Assembly (NCBI RefSeq): GCF_002251435.1
Contig: NZ_NPJI01000082.1
Location: forward strand, 1 to 64,000
DNA from: Prevotella sp. P2-180
GTDB lineage: Bacteria > Bacteroidota > Bacteroidia > Bacteroidales > Bacteroidaceae
DNA: 64,000 nucleotides
Direction: 5' to 3'
Part shown: positions 7,332 to 14,868 of the stretch, piece by piece
How the letters are laid out: each line of letters opens with the position of its first letter
Numbering within the stretch: position 1 is the first letter of the stretch
Translations under genes and position numbers: made by a program
Notes under the pieces: model-generated
What the model saw: only the letters and a program-made list of their open reading frames with translations
Told to the model about the DNA's origin: nothing
Database searches by the model: none

Positions 7332-7592
7332 TTACCCCGGTTACCTCGGTTACCCCGGTTACCCGCTATGTTTCCGTATAGGGGGATAGTGGATTAATAA
7401 TATATAATATTATTAATCCACTATATATATACGACCCCAAAAAAACACAAACACGTGGGGTAACCGCGGTAACCGGGGTAACCAGGTAACCCTATCAAAA
7501 TCCAGCCCCTCGCGAGGCGAAAAATTTTCTCTCCCGAGGCAGCAAAACCACAGCCACCGGTTACCGCGGTTACCCCGGTTACCCCACGTGTT
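7330..7592. repeat. Three clusters of a 9-bp GGTTACC repeat in alternating orientation
   Basis: Cluster 1 (7331-7364) has four GGTTACCNC units on the plus strand, cluster 2 (about 7457-7492) four units in the opposite orientation, and cluster 3 (about 7563-7587) three units in the plus orientation. Clusters 2 and 3 with their flanks (aacacgtgggg and ccccacgtgtt) form a near-perfect inverted repeat of about 34 bp. The spacing is too short and too regular for a CRISPR array. Minus-strand ORFs here (7413-7649) just translate the repeat (NRGNRGNR) and are not credible genes. Confidence 0.8.
7386..7424. repeat. Perfect 17-bp inverted repeat, AT-rich
   Basis: Arms atagtggattaataata (7386-7402) and its exact complement (7408-7424) with a 5-nt centre, lying between GGTTACC clusters 1 and 2. 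It could be a terminator for the upstream gene or a protein-binding or cruciform site. Confidence 0.7.
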
Positions 7593-7659
7593 CTTATTTC
7601 TGCACAATGCCCCATTCCTAAAATCCGGGACAACCTTGACCGCCACCACGGGACAACTA

Positions 7660-7690
7660 TTGCTGAAACAAGAAAAAAGCAGTAACTTTG
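7660..7690 (+). promoter_or_regulatory. Promoter of the HU-like gene
   Basis: -33 TTG (7660-7662), 20-bp spacer, -7 TAACTTTG (7683-7690). The start would be near 7697, leaving a leader of about 47 nt before the ATG at 7744. Confidence 0.65.
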
Positions 7691-7743
7691 CAGCGTGAGA
7701 ATTGTTACTACTTATTGTTTCATCTATTTAACCTTTTACGACT

Positions 7744-8253
7744 ATGAGCATCAAAGTGAAAGCAGTCGAGCGCAACGTGTCGTTCGACAAATCGAAAGAG
7801 AAGTGGGCTTACGTCATGCAGACCGAACTCTACAGCAAGCTCACCCAGAGCAAAGTGATTCAGGAGGCTGCCATGCGCAGCGGCATCTCCAAAGGCTCCA
7901 TCAACGCCGCATGGGACGCCATCGGTGACGTCATCAAGGCATGGGCCACCGAGGGACACTCCGTAGCCATTCCGGGACTCGGCTCCATGCGCTTCGGACT
8001 TCGCGCCACCTCCGTCAGCGACGTCAACATGGTGGGTGCCAACCTCATCACCTCCCGCCGAGTGATCTTCACCCCCAACACCGACATCAAGGACGAACTC
8101 GCCCGCACCTCGGTGAACATCACCTGCTACGACCGCAATGGCGACGTGGTGAAGCGAGTGACCTCCAGCGACGACGGCAACGTGGAGGACCCTGAGGGCA
8201 GCGGAACCGACAACACCGAGACCGGCGGCGGCGGTGACGACCTCGGCCAGTAA
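7744..8253 (+). CDS. HU/IHF-like DNA-binding protein, Bacteroidota type
   Basis: 169 residues. Residues 1-125 match the Bacteroidota HU-related family (TIGR01201 type): AYVMQTELYSKLTQSKVIQE, helix pair through AAWDAIGDVIKAWATEGHSV, and the core IPGLGSMRFGLRATSV. The tail from about 140 on is acidic and Gly/Asp-rich (EDPEGSGTDNTETGGGGDD), typical of this group. It probably bends or coats DNA. It has its own promoter and is followed by a GC hairpin and the smalltalk gene, a pairing common in Bacteroides and Prevotella. Confidence 0.85.
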   Translation: MSIKVKAVERNVSFDKSKEKWAYVMQTELYSKLTQSKVIQEAAMRSGISKGSINAAWDAIGDVIKAWATEGHSVAIPGLGSMRFGLRATSVSDVNMVGANLITSRRVIFTPNTDIKDELARTSVNITCYDRNGDVVKRVTSSDDGNVEDPEGSGTDNTETGGGGDDLGQ

Positions 8254-8259
8254 CGAGAA

Positions 8260-8280
8260 GGGCGGGTGTCTTACCCGCCC
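8260..8280 (+). terminator. GC hairpin after the HU-like gene
   Basis: Perfect 8-bp stem gggcgggt / acccgccc with loop gtctt, 7 bp after the stop. There is no T run, so it may be an mRNA-stabilising or partial-termination structure rather than a full terminator. Confidence 0.5.
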
Positions 8281-8321
8281 ACTAACCTAAACATGTTTTA
8301 CTTTTAAAAAATTTTACTACT

Positions 8322-8444
8322 ATGAGTACCGAAACGAAAAAGAACACCTGGAAGCTGATTATTCAGCTCATCGTGTCGATAGCCACGGCTATTGCTACCA
8401 CTCTTGGCGTTACAAGCTGCATGGGAGCCAACGTCTATTTCTAA
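8322..8444 (+). CDS. Smalltalk-family microprotein
   Basis: 40 residues (too short for routine ORF calls): a charged start (MSTETKKNTWKLIIQLIVSI), a hydrophobic helix (IATAIATTLG) and a lipobox-like VTSCMG. This is the characteristic pattern of the Bacteroidota 'smalltalk' family, normally found just after HU-like genes, often beside an amidase gene that is absent here. It is probably a membrane or lipid-anchored peptide. The function of the family is not established. Confidence 0.8.
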   Translation: MSTETKKNTWKLIIQLIVSIATAIATTLGVTSCMGANVYF

Positions 8445-8464
8445 CAGAGTGCCCTTGGCGCACT

Positions 8465-8496
8465 ATCCCTGAAAGGGTCGCCCCTTTCAGGGATTT
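8465..8496. terminator. Strong intrinsic terminator between convergent genes
   Basis: Perfect 13-bp stem atccctgaaaggg / ccctttcagggat with loop tcgc, then ttt. It serves the HU-smalltalk unit and may also stop the efflux operon coming from the other side (its last gene ends at 8508). Confidence 0.85.
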
Positions 8497-8507
8497 GACT
8501 ATAACTC

Positions 8508-9182
8508 CTACATCTCCACCTGCGACACCACCTCTCCATCGAAGAGGTTGACGATGCGGTCGGCATAGTTGGCGTCGTGCTGCGAGTGGGTCACCATGAT
8601 TATTGTTGTGCCCTCGCGATGCAGTTCGGCAAGCAGGTCCATCACCTCACGTCCATTGCGTGAGTCGAGGTTGCCGGTAGGCTCGTCGGCAAGGATAATC
8701 TTCGGCGAGGGGATTACGGCTCGCGCTATTGCCACACGTTGCTGCTGACCGCCCGAGAGTTGGCATGGGAAATGCTTTGAGCGGTGGGCAATGCCTACGC
8801 GCTCCATTATCTCCTGCACACGTCGGCGACGCTCACTGCGCGAGATACCCATATAGAGCAGTGGCAACTCGATATTTTCCACGACATTCAGTTCCTCGAT
8901 GAGGTTGAAACTCTGAAACACGAAACCAATCGTTCCCTTGCGCAGTTCGGTGCGCTCGTTTTCCTGCATACGGCTCACATCGGTGCCGTTGAGTAGGTAT
9001 GTGCCCTCCGTAGGATTGTCGATAAGTCCGAGGATGTTGAGCAGCGTTGACTTGCCGCATCCCGAAGGACCCATAATAGCCACAAACTCACCTTCTTTCA
9101 CTTCGAGGCTCACGTTCTGTAAAGCCCAGGTCTCCACATCGTCTGTGCGGAAGACTTTCTTGATGTTGTCTAATTTGATCAT
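8508..9182 (-). CDS. ABC transporter ATPase (LolD/MacB type)
   Basis: 224 residues. It has Walker A (GPSGCGKST, about 39-47), signature motif LSGGQQQR, Walker B ([12 protein letters not shown]) and H-loop (MVTHSQHD). The LSGGQQQR plus NLDS pattern and length are those of the MacB/LolD class, which power mechanotransmission permeases rather than substrate import. It is the last gene of a four-gene efflux operon and starts 12 bp after its permease. Expected complex: ATPase dimer, FtsX-type permease, HlyD adaptor, TolC channel. Confidence 0.92.
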   Translation of the reverse strand: MIKLDNIKKVFRTDDVETWALQNVSLEVKEGEFVAIMGPSGCGKSTLLNILGLIDNPTEGTYLLNGTDVSRMQENERTELRKGTIGFVFQSFNLIEELNVVENIELPLLYMGISRSERRRRVQEIMERVGIAHRSKHFPCQLSGGQQQRVAIARAVIPSPKIILADEPTGNLDSRNGREVMDLLAELHREGTTIIMVTHSQHDANYADRIVNLFDGEVVSQVEM

Positions 9183-9194
9183 ATCTTTATTATT

Positions 9195-11615
9195 TTATTC
9201 CTTAACTATTTCATTTGCCGGATTCACCTTCATCGCACTGCGAATATGCCTGAAGACGATGACGAATGTCACTGCCACCACTATCAAGATGCCGAGCAGG
9301 AGGGAGACAATCGCGCTTTGTTGAGGATCATCCAACGAACCTCCGAATGAACCTCCGAATATATCTGCAAACATGAAAGCGGCAGGTATGTTTATCACCG
9401 AAGCCAAGGCTATGGCAATGACATACGTCTTGCCGAAGATGAGGGCGATGTTGCGGGTCTTTGCTCCGTTTATCTTGCGTATCGCCATCTCCTTGCGTCG
9501 CCCACGGGTGTCGAGAGCCACCGAACTGTATATGCCCATGGCACAGACAATCAGACTCACTATCGAGAGTATTATGGTAACGGTGTCCGTACAATCCGTT
9601 ACGAATGCATCAATGCACATGGTGTCACGCATATTTCGTACAATACTCTTACGCAAGGCGGGATAGATCTTGTTGACCAATGCGTTTGTTTCTGCCTTCA
9701 GTTCGTCGTATTTCCCCTTCTTCGGCACCATGATATAGTCGCAGTCTTGCATTGCTTCCTTGTCGATGACTACAGCAATGTTGTCAGAACTGTTGTAGGG
9801 GAGGAAACTGAATGTACCAACCACAGGATAGTCGGTTCCCATTTTCAGCATACCGTTGTGTATAATGCCTAATTCCTTGTATAACCTATACGTGCTCTCG
9901 GCCAGCAATACGCATCTGTTTCGGTCGGCATTTCCTGGCAACCATTTCACGTCGAGATTCATGAATTTCACAAACGACATGTCACCTACTACATACGATT
10001 GTAAGTGAGTCGTGCTCACTTTCCCTTTCAGGTCCTCCCTTTCATTCAGTTCGTCTACATACAGCCAAATTGATTTCATGGGAATCAGTTTGTCGATGCT
10101 CGGCAACTTACTGAGACCATCCCTGAATTCCATGCTGTTGAACTCTTCAAACGGGATGCACAACATACATTGCTTATAGAAGCTGTCGTTGTCAGGAACA
10201 TTGAATTGCTTATATGTTATCTTTGTCAGCTGATAAATCTGGATTGTGGTGCATACGAAGAAGATGCTCACAAACAACTGTATGGTGAGCATGGCATTGC
10301 GCATAAAATGGGTGCGACTGCGACGCAACGATGCGGCAAGTCCACCTTCCGACTTGCATATACGCCTGATGGTGAGCCAAATAATGAGTGAGCTGATGAC
10401 AAATAAAATGGCTACGATGATCAATGCGGAAATATATATCGAGGATGTATCGATAAAGTTGTATCCTATGATTTGCAAAAGTGTAGATTTGTAGAAGCCT
10501 TCAAGCCATACGCCAAACAATATCGACATAAGCATCGAAAGCAGCAAGACAATCGTCACCTCAGTGGAAAGAGTGAGGAATATCTGACTGCGCCTTGCCC
10601 CGTTGACTATACGCAGGGAAATCTCGCGCCGGCGCATCCACAGCAGTTGCATCTGCATACGCAGGAAACCGATGACGGCAGCGAGCAAAATCAGAGAGCC
10701 AACCACATACACGCCGCTTTTGATGGATATATATGCGCTCTCCGTATCATCTCTCCAAAATATGGGTACTCCCACTTCGAATGAGTAGTTGTGTGGTTTC
10801 AACACTCGTTCTATCTCTTTCTTTAGTTGCTCCACGGTACGTCCTTCGCGCAGTACAACATACATGCGGTAGCAATAATAAATTCCCGTCTCAGGCATTC
10901 CTGTATATTGGGTGGAAACATGCAGGGGACCGGCACTATAATAAATGTCCCTTGACTCAATGAGGTGTTCAATCAGGGAGACATCCTCAAAGACATCACA
11001 GATGGTGAGTACTGGTTTTTTTGACCACGTCTCATCGTCGTTCTTAATCTTTATTCCCACGGGATTGATGTCGCCGAAGAGCTGCTTTGCCATACGTCTG
11101 CCTATGACAGCCTCACCGGGTTTCAACACCTTTATCTTCTCTCCAGTGATTGCCGAACGGACGCCGAAGACGTTCATATAGTTGTCGTCTGTGGCAACAA
11201 GCGCAATGTCCTGTTTGGCTATGAGTTTGTCTCCGAGATAAAACTCCGGCATGGCGTCTGTCTGCAAACCGTTTGGAAACGTCACTTTTTCTGCTGAGGG
11301 CAATGCTCCCGCTGCCTTCATCTCGCGCATTATTTCGAACGAGATGTTGTTGCGCCAATTGTTTTCGCCTGACTGTTCCTTGTCAATAATTGCCACCTCA
11401 TACAGTCGGTCGTAATAAGGCTCGTTTATCACGGCTGGTCTTTTGAACTCGTGAAACACGGTATGCACGATGGCGAGGGTCAATATGCCGATGGCTATCG
11501 ACAGTATGCTCACCACGGTCTGCAACTTGTACTTCATCAAGTTGCGCAATGCTACTAATAAATTGTGTCTAATCATATTTTTAACTATTTCGTTTTGGGG
11601 AAGTCTTCCCATCAT
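9195..11615 (-). CDS. FtsX/MacB-type ABC permease, duplicated core
   Basis: 806 residues with two repeats of the MacB_PCD-FtsX arrangement: an N-terminal membrane helix (VVSILSIAIGILTLAIVHTV), a large periplasmic domain (about 45-280), a cluster of helices (SLILLAAVIGFL onward), then a second helix near 435 (LTIQLFVSIFFVCTTIQIYQ), a second periplasmic domain and three C-terminal helices. The first ATG overlaps the HlyD stop (ATGA at 11612-11615), but homologues usually begin MIRHNLLVAL, which matches the ATG at 11576. Substrate unknown; lipids, peptides or antibiotics are typical for the class. Confidence 0.88.
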   Translation of the reverse strand: MMGRLPQNEIVKNMIRHNLLVALRNLMKYKLQTVVSILSIAIGILTLAIVHTVFHEFKRPAVINEPYYDRLYEVAIIDKEQSGENNWRNNISFEIMREMKAAGALPSAEKVTFPNGLQTDAMPEFYLGDKLIAKQDIALVATDDNYMNVFGVRSAITGEKIKVLKPGEAVIGRRMAKQLFGDINPVGIKIKNDDETWSKKPVLTICDVFEDVSLIEHLIESRDIYYSAGPLHVSTQYTGMPETGIYYCYRMYVVLREGRTVEQLKKEIERVLKPHNYSFEVGVPIFWRDDTESAYISIKSGVYVVGSLILLAAVIGFLRMQMQLLWMRRREISLRIVNGARRSQIFLTLSTEVTIVLLLSMLMSILFGVWLEGFYKSTLLQIIGYNFIDTSSIYISALIIVAILFVISSLIIWLTIRRICKSEGGLAASLRRSRTHFMRNAMLTIQLFVSIFFVCTTIQIYQLTKITYKQFNVPDNDSFYKQCMLCIPFEEFNSMEFRDGLSKLPSIDKLIPMKSIWLYVDELNEREDLKGKVSTTHLQSYVVGDMSFVKFMNLDVKWLPGNADRNRCVLLAESTYRLYKELGIIHNGMLKMGTDYPVVGTFSFLPYNSSDNIAVVIDKEAMQDCDYIMVPKKGKYDELKAETNALVNKIYPALRKSIVRNMRDTMCIDAFVTDCTDTVTIILSIVSLIVCAMGIYSSVALDTRGRRKEMAIRKINGAKTRNIALIFGKTYVIAIALASVINIPAAFMFADIFGGSFGGSLDDPQQSAIVSLLLGILIVVAVTFVIVFRHIRSAMKVNPANEIVKE

Positions 11616-12862
11616 TTAACATATACTTCGTTTTCCCCATTCAACTTGTCGTAATCCCCGATGATCACTCGGTCGCCAGCCTTCAATCCTGACAGGATCT
11701 CTATCTGCTGCGGATTCTGACGTCCCGTCTCTATCTCCGTCTTCACGGCACGACTACCGTCGGCATCGAGCTTGTATATCCACAGACCTCCGGTGATGGA
11801 GAGGAAGTCGCCTCGCGGAATGACGAGAGTGCGCTCCTTGCTGCCAAGTTCTATCTGCACACGATAACTCTTGCCGATGCGGATATTCTCAGGCATCTCG
11901 CCCGTGAAGACGAGGGAGCAGTCGAACTTCTTCTCCTTCACCTCGGGCACCACCTGCGATATGCGCATGGGATAAGTCTTCTCCTGGTAACGTACACTCG
12001 CAGGCAGTCCGTTGGCTATGCGGTCGATGTAAAATTCATTCAGCGATGCCTTTATCTTGAACTGCTTCATTATCTTTATCTCGCCCACCTTCGTTCCTGC
12101 GCCCACTTGTTGCCCAAGAGTGACGGCAAGGAAACTCAGTTGACCTGCCACTGGTGCCCTCACCACGAGATTTCTTGTGCGAGCGGCGGAGCGTGCCCTT
12201 TTCTTGTCGCTTGCCTCACGATTGGCGGCAGCCATCTCGCGCATCAGTCGGGCGGAGACGGAGTCGTGTCCGAGACTCTCCAACTGAAGCAATGCCTTCT
12301 TCTTCTGATACTCATAATTCTTCTCGGCAACATCCAGTTCTGCCTTGCTCCTTATGCCCATGCGATACTCCTCGCGACTCTGTTTCAGTGAGTTCTCGAT
12401 GCTCGTCAACTGATAGTTGGCATCGAGAGCCTGCTGTCGAAGCACTATCGACTTCTGTTGCATCTCAATCTCCTGTTCGCGGTATCTCCTTTGACTGTCC
12501 TCCCAAGCGTCGTTCTCATCCTCGATGGAGTGGAGCAGTTCGGGATTGCCCAATATGAGTATTGTGTCGCCCTCGTTGAGCATCGCCCCGTCTTCTGCCA
12601 CTATGCGCTCCACGAATCCGCTTTCCATCGTGTTCACCTGTATGGTCATTATCGGTTGGACAATTCCCTCCACGTCGAGATATTCAGTGAAATCCCTCAT
12701 TTCCGCCGAAGCCAGCACCTCCTTGGTGTCGGATAATTTCACCTTATGAGGCTCAAGGCTTATTATAGTGGCATATATCACCAATGCCGCCAACGTGGTG
12801 CCTCCTGCGATGTGGTACAAGTACCGCCTGTACCAAGGCTTTTTCTTTATTCTGATATCCAT
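11612..12862 (-). CDS. Periplasmic adaptor (HlyD/RND-MFP family)
   Basis: 416 residues. One N-terminal membrane helix (GTTLAALVIYATIISLEP), then a barrel-sandwich half (VEGIVQPIMTIQVNTMESGF), a long coiled coil with Gln/Glu-rich heptads (about 115-225, EDSQRRYREQEIEMQQKSIV onward), the second lipoyl half (RAPVAGQLSFLAVTLGQQVG) and the C-terminal beta-barrel/MP domain (ILSGLKAGDRVIIGDYDKLN). It links the inner-membrane permease to TolC. It overlaps the TolC gene by 16 bp and the permease by 4 bp. Confidence 0.9.
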   Translation of the reverse strand: MDIRIKKKPWYRRYLYHIAGGTTLAALVIYATIISLEPHKVKLSDTKEVLASAEMRDFTEYLDVEGIVQPIMTIQVNTMESGFVERIVAEDGAMLNEGDTILILGNPELLHSIEDENDAWEDSQRRYREQEIEMQQKSIVLRQQALDANYQLTSIENSLKQSREEYRMGIRSKAELDVAEKNYEYQKKKALLQLESLGHDSVSARLMREMAAANREASDKKRARSAARTRNLVVRAPVAGQLSFLAVTLGQQVGAGTKVGEIKIMKQFKIKASLNEFYIDRIANGLPASVRYQEKTYPMRISQVVPEVKEKKFDCSLVFTGEMPENIRIGKSYRVQIELGSKERTLVIPRGDFLSITGGLWIYKLDADGSRAVKTEIETGRQNPQQIEILSGLKAGDRVIIGDYDKLNGENEVYVK

Positions 12863-14334
12863 AATTCCGTATTGTTTTCAAAGTCATATCCAGTGATGCT
12901 GCGCAGTGTGTGATACAGTGTCCAGTATGTCTGCTGCGCTGAGATGCAGTTGCGGCGGGCCGCGTTCTTCTCGCTGACGGCGGCATTGAGGTCGAGGATG
13001 GAGTTGCGCCCCATCACGTAGAGCCTTTGCGCCACAGCATGTCGCTGGGTGGCTCGCTGGTCGGTGAGGCGCGACATCTTCACTCTTCGCACCTGCATGT
13101 TGAATTGCGCCACTATGCGCGCCACGTTCTGTCGGAAGTCGCTCATACCCTGTTCCACCTGGGTGTTCGTCAGTGCGAGTTGCGACTTAGCCACTCTTAT
13201 TCGTCCTTTCCCCCGTCCCCAGTCGATGATGGGCAGTGAGAGTGTGATGTTGGCATACTCCTGCTGCATTGGCGAGCGATAGGAGTCAGAGATGTTAGGT
13301 CCTGTCTGCGAGAGTCCGAACTGCATGTATATGTCAGCCCTTAATCCCGCATTTGCCCTTGCCACGGCGAGGTTGCTCTTGCTCTCCTGCATAATTCTGT
13401 TGTAGTATTCTGGGTCAGGACTCTTTTCCATTGCCTTGCTCATTGCGATGTCTATCGGCACCTCAAACTGCGGCACGGAGTCGGGCAGGGTGAGCGCAAT
13501 ATCCATGTCGTTATCTATTCCGAGGAAGGAGCGCATGGCGAGGGTTTCTTCCCTCAGTGCGATGTCAGCGTCCATCACGTTTGTCTCCTCGTTCAGTCGG
13601 GTTATTTCGAGTTGAAGCATCTCGTTTTCGGTGATTGTGCCGATGGCATATCGTCCCTGAGCCATACGGTAGAGAGTGTCGGCAGCTGCATAGTTCTGCA
13701 TTGCCATTTCAAGTTCCATCTGTGCCGAGGCGAGGGTGAAAAAACGGCGGCAGGTATTGGCAGCTACGAGTTCGATAGCCTCGGCATACCGTTTTCTTGC
13801 CTCGCGGAATCTCACCGGCTCTATGCGCTTGTCCCATTTCAGTGAGTTATATCCGAAGAGACTTTGCTCATATCCCACGACAAGCGGTTCGGCACTATAC
13901 TCCGTGGTGTTCATCTCTCCCTCATGCAGTCGCGATAATCCGCTCTTCAGAAACAGGCTGCCTCCAGTCATTGGTATGTTCTGTGTTATCTTCAATGTAA
14001 GGTCGTTGCCTTGCTGGTTTTGTTTCAGGAAGAGAGCCGTACCGTCGGCTTGCGTGATTTTGTTGACCACCTTGTTTATATAATTCGAGGATGAGAGAGT
14101 GACAGATGGCAGATAGTTGGCAAGGTGATAGCGATAGTTCCACTTTGCCGCAAGATACGCGTTACGCGCACTCTGCACAGATGGCGATTGCCTTTGCGCA
14201 AGCTCCACGGCATCGCGCAAGGTGAGTCGCAATGTGTCCTTCCCCGTTGCCACTTGCCTTTCTGTTGCTCCGTATATGGTTGTCATCACCATAAGGAGCA
14301 CTCCCGATACTACTATATGTTTCTTTATCTTCAT
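12847..14334 (-). CDS. TolC-family outer-membrane efflux protein
   Basis: 495 residues with a signal peptide (KHIVVSGVLLMVMTTIYG) and two OEP repeats: helices around LRDAVELAQRQSPSVQSARN, AEAIELVAANTCRRFFTLAS, and in the second half ALTNTQVEQGMSDFRQNVAR, each with the Ala/Gln/Asn-rich pattern of TolC coiled coils. It is first in the operon. Its ATG lies only 13 bp from the -12 element of a sigma-54 promoter (14347-14361), so the mRNA may be almost leaderless. Confidence 0.9.
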   Translation of the reverse strand: MKIKKHIVVSGVLLMVMTTIYGATERQVATGKDTLRLTLRDAVELAQRQSPSVQSARNAYLAAKWNYRYHLANYLPSVTLSSSNYINKVVNKITQADGTALFLKQNQQGNDLTLKITQNIPMTGGSLFLKSGLSRLHEGEMNTTEYSAEPLVVGYEQSLFGYNSLKWDKRIEPVRFREARKRYAEAIELVAANTCRRFFTLASAQMELEMAMQNYAAADTLYRMAQGRYAIGTITENEMLQLEITRLNEETNVMDADIALREETLAMRSFLGIDNDMDIALTLPDSVPQFEVPIDIAMSKAMEKSPDPEYYNRIMQESKSNLAVARANAGLRADIYMQFGLSQTGPNISDSYRSPMQQEYANITLSLPIIDWGRGKGRIRVAKSQLALTNTQVEQGMSDFRQNVARIVAQFNMQVRRVKMSRLTDQRATQRHAVAQRLYVMGRNSILDLNAAVSEKNAARRNCISAQQTYWTLYHTLRSITGYDFENNTELWISE

Positions 14335-14346
14335 ACCAATGCCTAA

Positions 14347-14361
14347 GCAACATCCGTGCCA
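14347..14361 (-). promoter_or_regulatory. Sigma-54 (RpoN) promoter of the efflux operon
   Basis: On the minus strand: TGGCAC (14356-14361), 5 bp, TTGC (14347-14350), followed by TT. This is an exact match to the -24/-12 consensus TGGCAC-N5-TTGC. It stands 13 bp before the TolC start codon with palindromic upstream sites at 14418-14452. Confidence 0.8.
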
Positions 14362-14417
14362 AACTGATAATTGTCTAGTAATCAGTACATTAATGCATCT
14401 TGGGCGATTTCTGCGGC

Positions 14418-14452
14418 GTGCGAATCCGCACGATGAGTGTGCGAAATCGCAC
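14418..14452. promoter_or_regulatory. Paired enhancer sites for an NtrC-class regulator
   Basis: gtgcgaatccgcac (14418-14431) and gtgcgaaatcgcac (14439-14452) share the consensus GTGCGAAWYCGCAC and are 21 bp apart, two helical turns, placing two dimers on the same DNA face. They lie about 60-90 bp upstream of the sigma-54 promoter, the usual place for enhancer-binding proteins. The regulator at 20621-21997 is the likely ligand. Confidence 0.65.
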
Positions 14453-14506
14453 GTTCTGTCAGCCTATAATAATGAGCTAATAACACGCAAGTAATTGATG
14501 TCAGGA

Positions 14507-14552
14507 TGCCTATTGTCACAAGTGTTCCATGCCTGTTGTCACGATTGTTCCG
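14507..14552. repeat. Tandem 23-bp direct repeat in a divergent intergenic region
   Basis: Two units (tgcctattgtcacaagtgtt and tgcctgttgtcacgattgtt cores), 19 of 23 positions equal. It lies between the sigma-54 enhancer and the promoter of the TPR regulator at 14869. It may be a transcription-factor site. Apart from this, the enhancers and the two promoters, nothing else was seen in 14335-14868. Confidence 0.45.
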
Positions 14553-14832
14553 GTCCAATACCTATGAAAAGACATTAGTACTAAGGTAGTTTTTTGCACT
14601 GAAAATTTCTTTAAGATGACAAAAATATCTTTTGTTGGTAAGAGGCGACCTTAACCGCATATTTTTCACTAATCGCAGGCATAAAAGCCACTTTTGTGTT
14701 TACCGAAACTAAAATTTAGACTTGTAAAAAGCAGTTAGACACAAATAATCTGCTGTGTATCAACAAGATAATCGCTATGATTATAGATGGCAATTTAGAT
14801 CTTATTTCTAGTCGTATTTCTCGGAAAATTTG

Positions 14833-14840
14833 TATTTTTG
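14833..14840 (+). promoter_or_regulatory. -7 element for the TPR/HTH regulator
   Basis: TATTTTTG (14833-14840), 28 bp before the ATG at 14869. No good -33 match was seen. Confidence 0.5.
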
Positions 14841-14868
14841 CAGACAAAAAGCATAAAGGAATTATGTT

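Noticed and set aside
7330..7592. Possible CRISPR array
   Set aside because: Units are 9 bp, nearly contiguous and in both orientations, with no unique spacers and no cas genes.
7413..7649. Minus-strand ORFs of 70-78 codons across the GGTTACC clusters
   Set aside because: They translate the tandem DNA repeat (NRGNRG, PRLPRLP), have no promoter or start context, and overlap each other in different frames.
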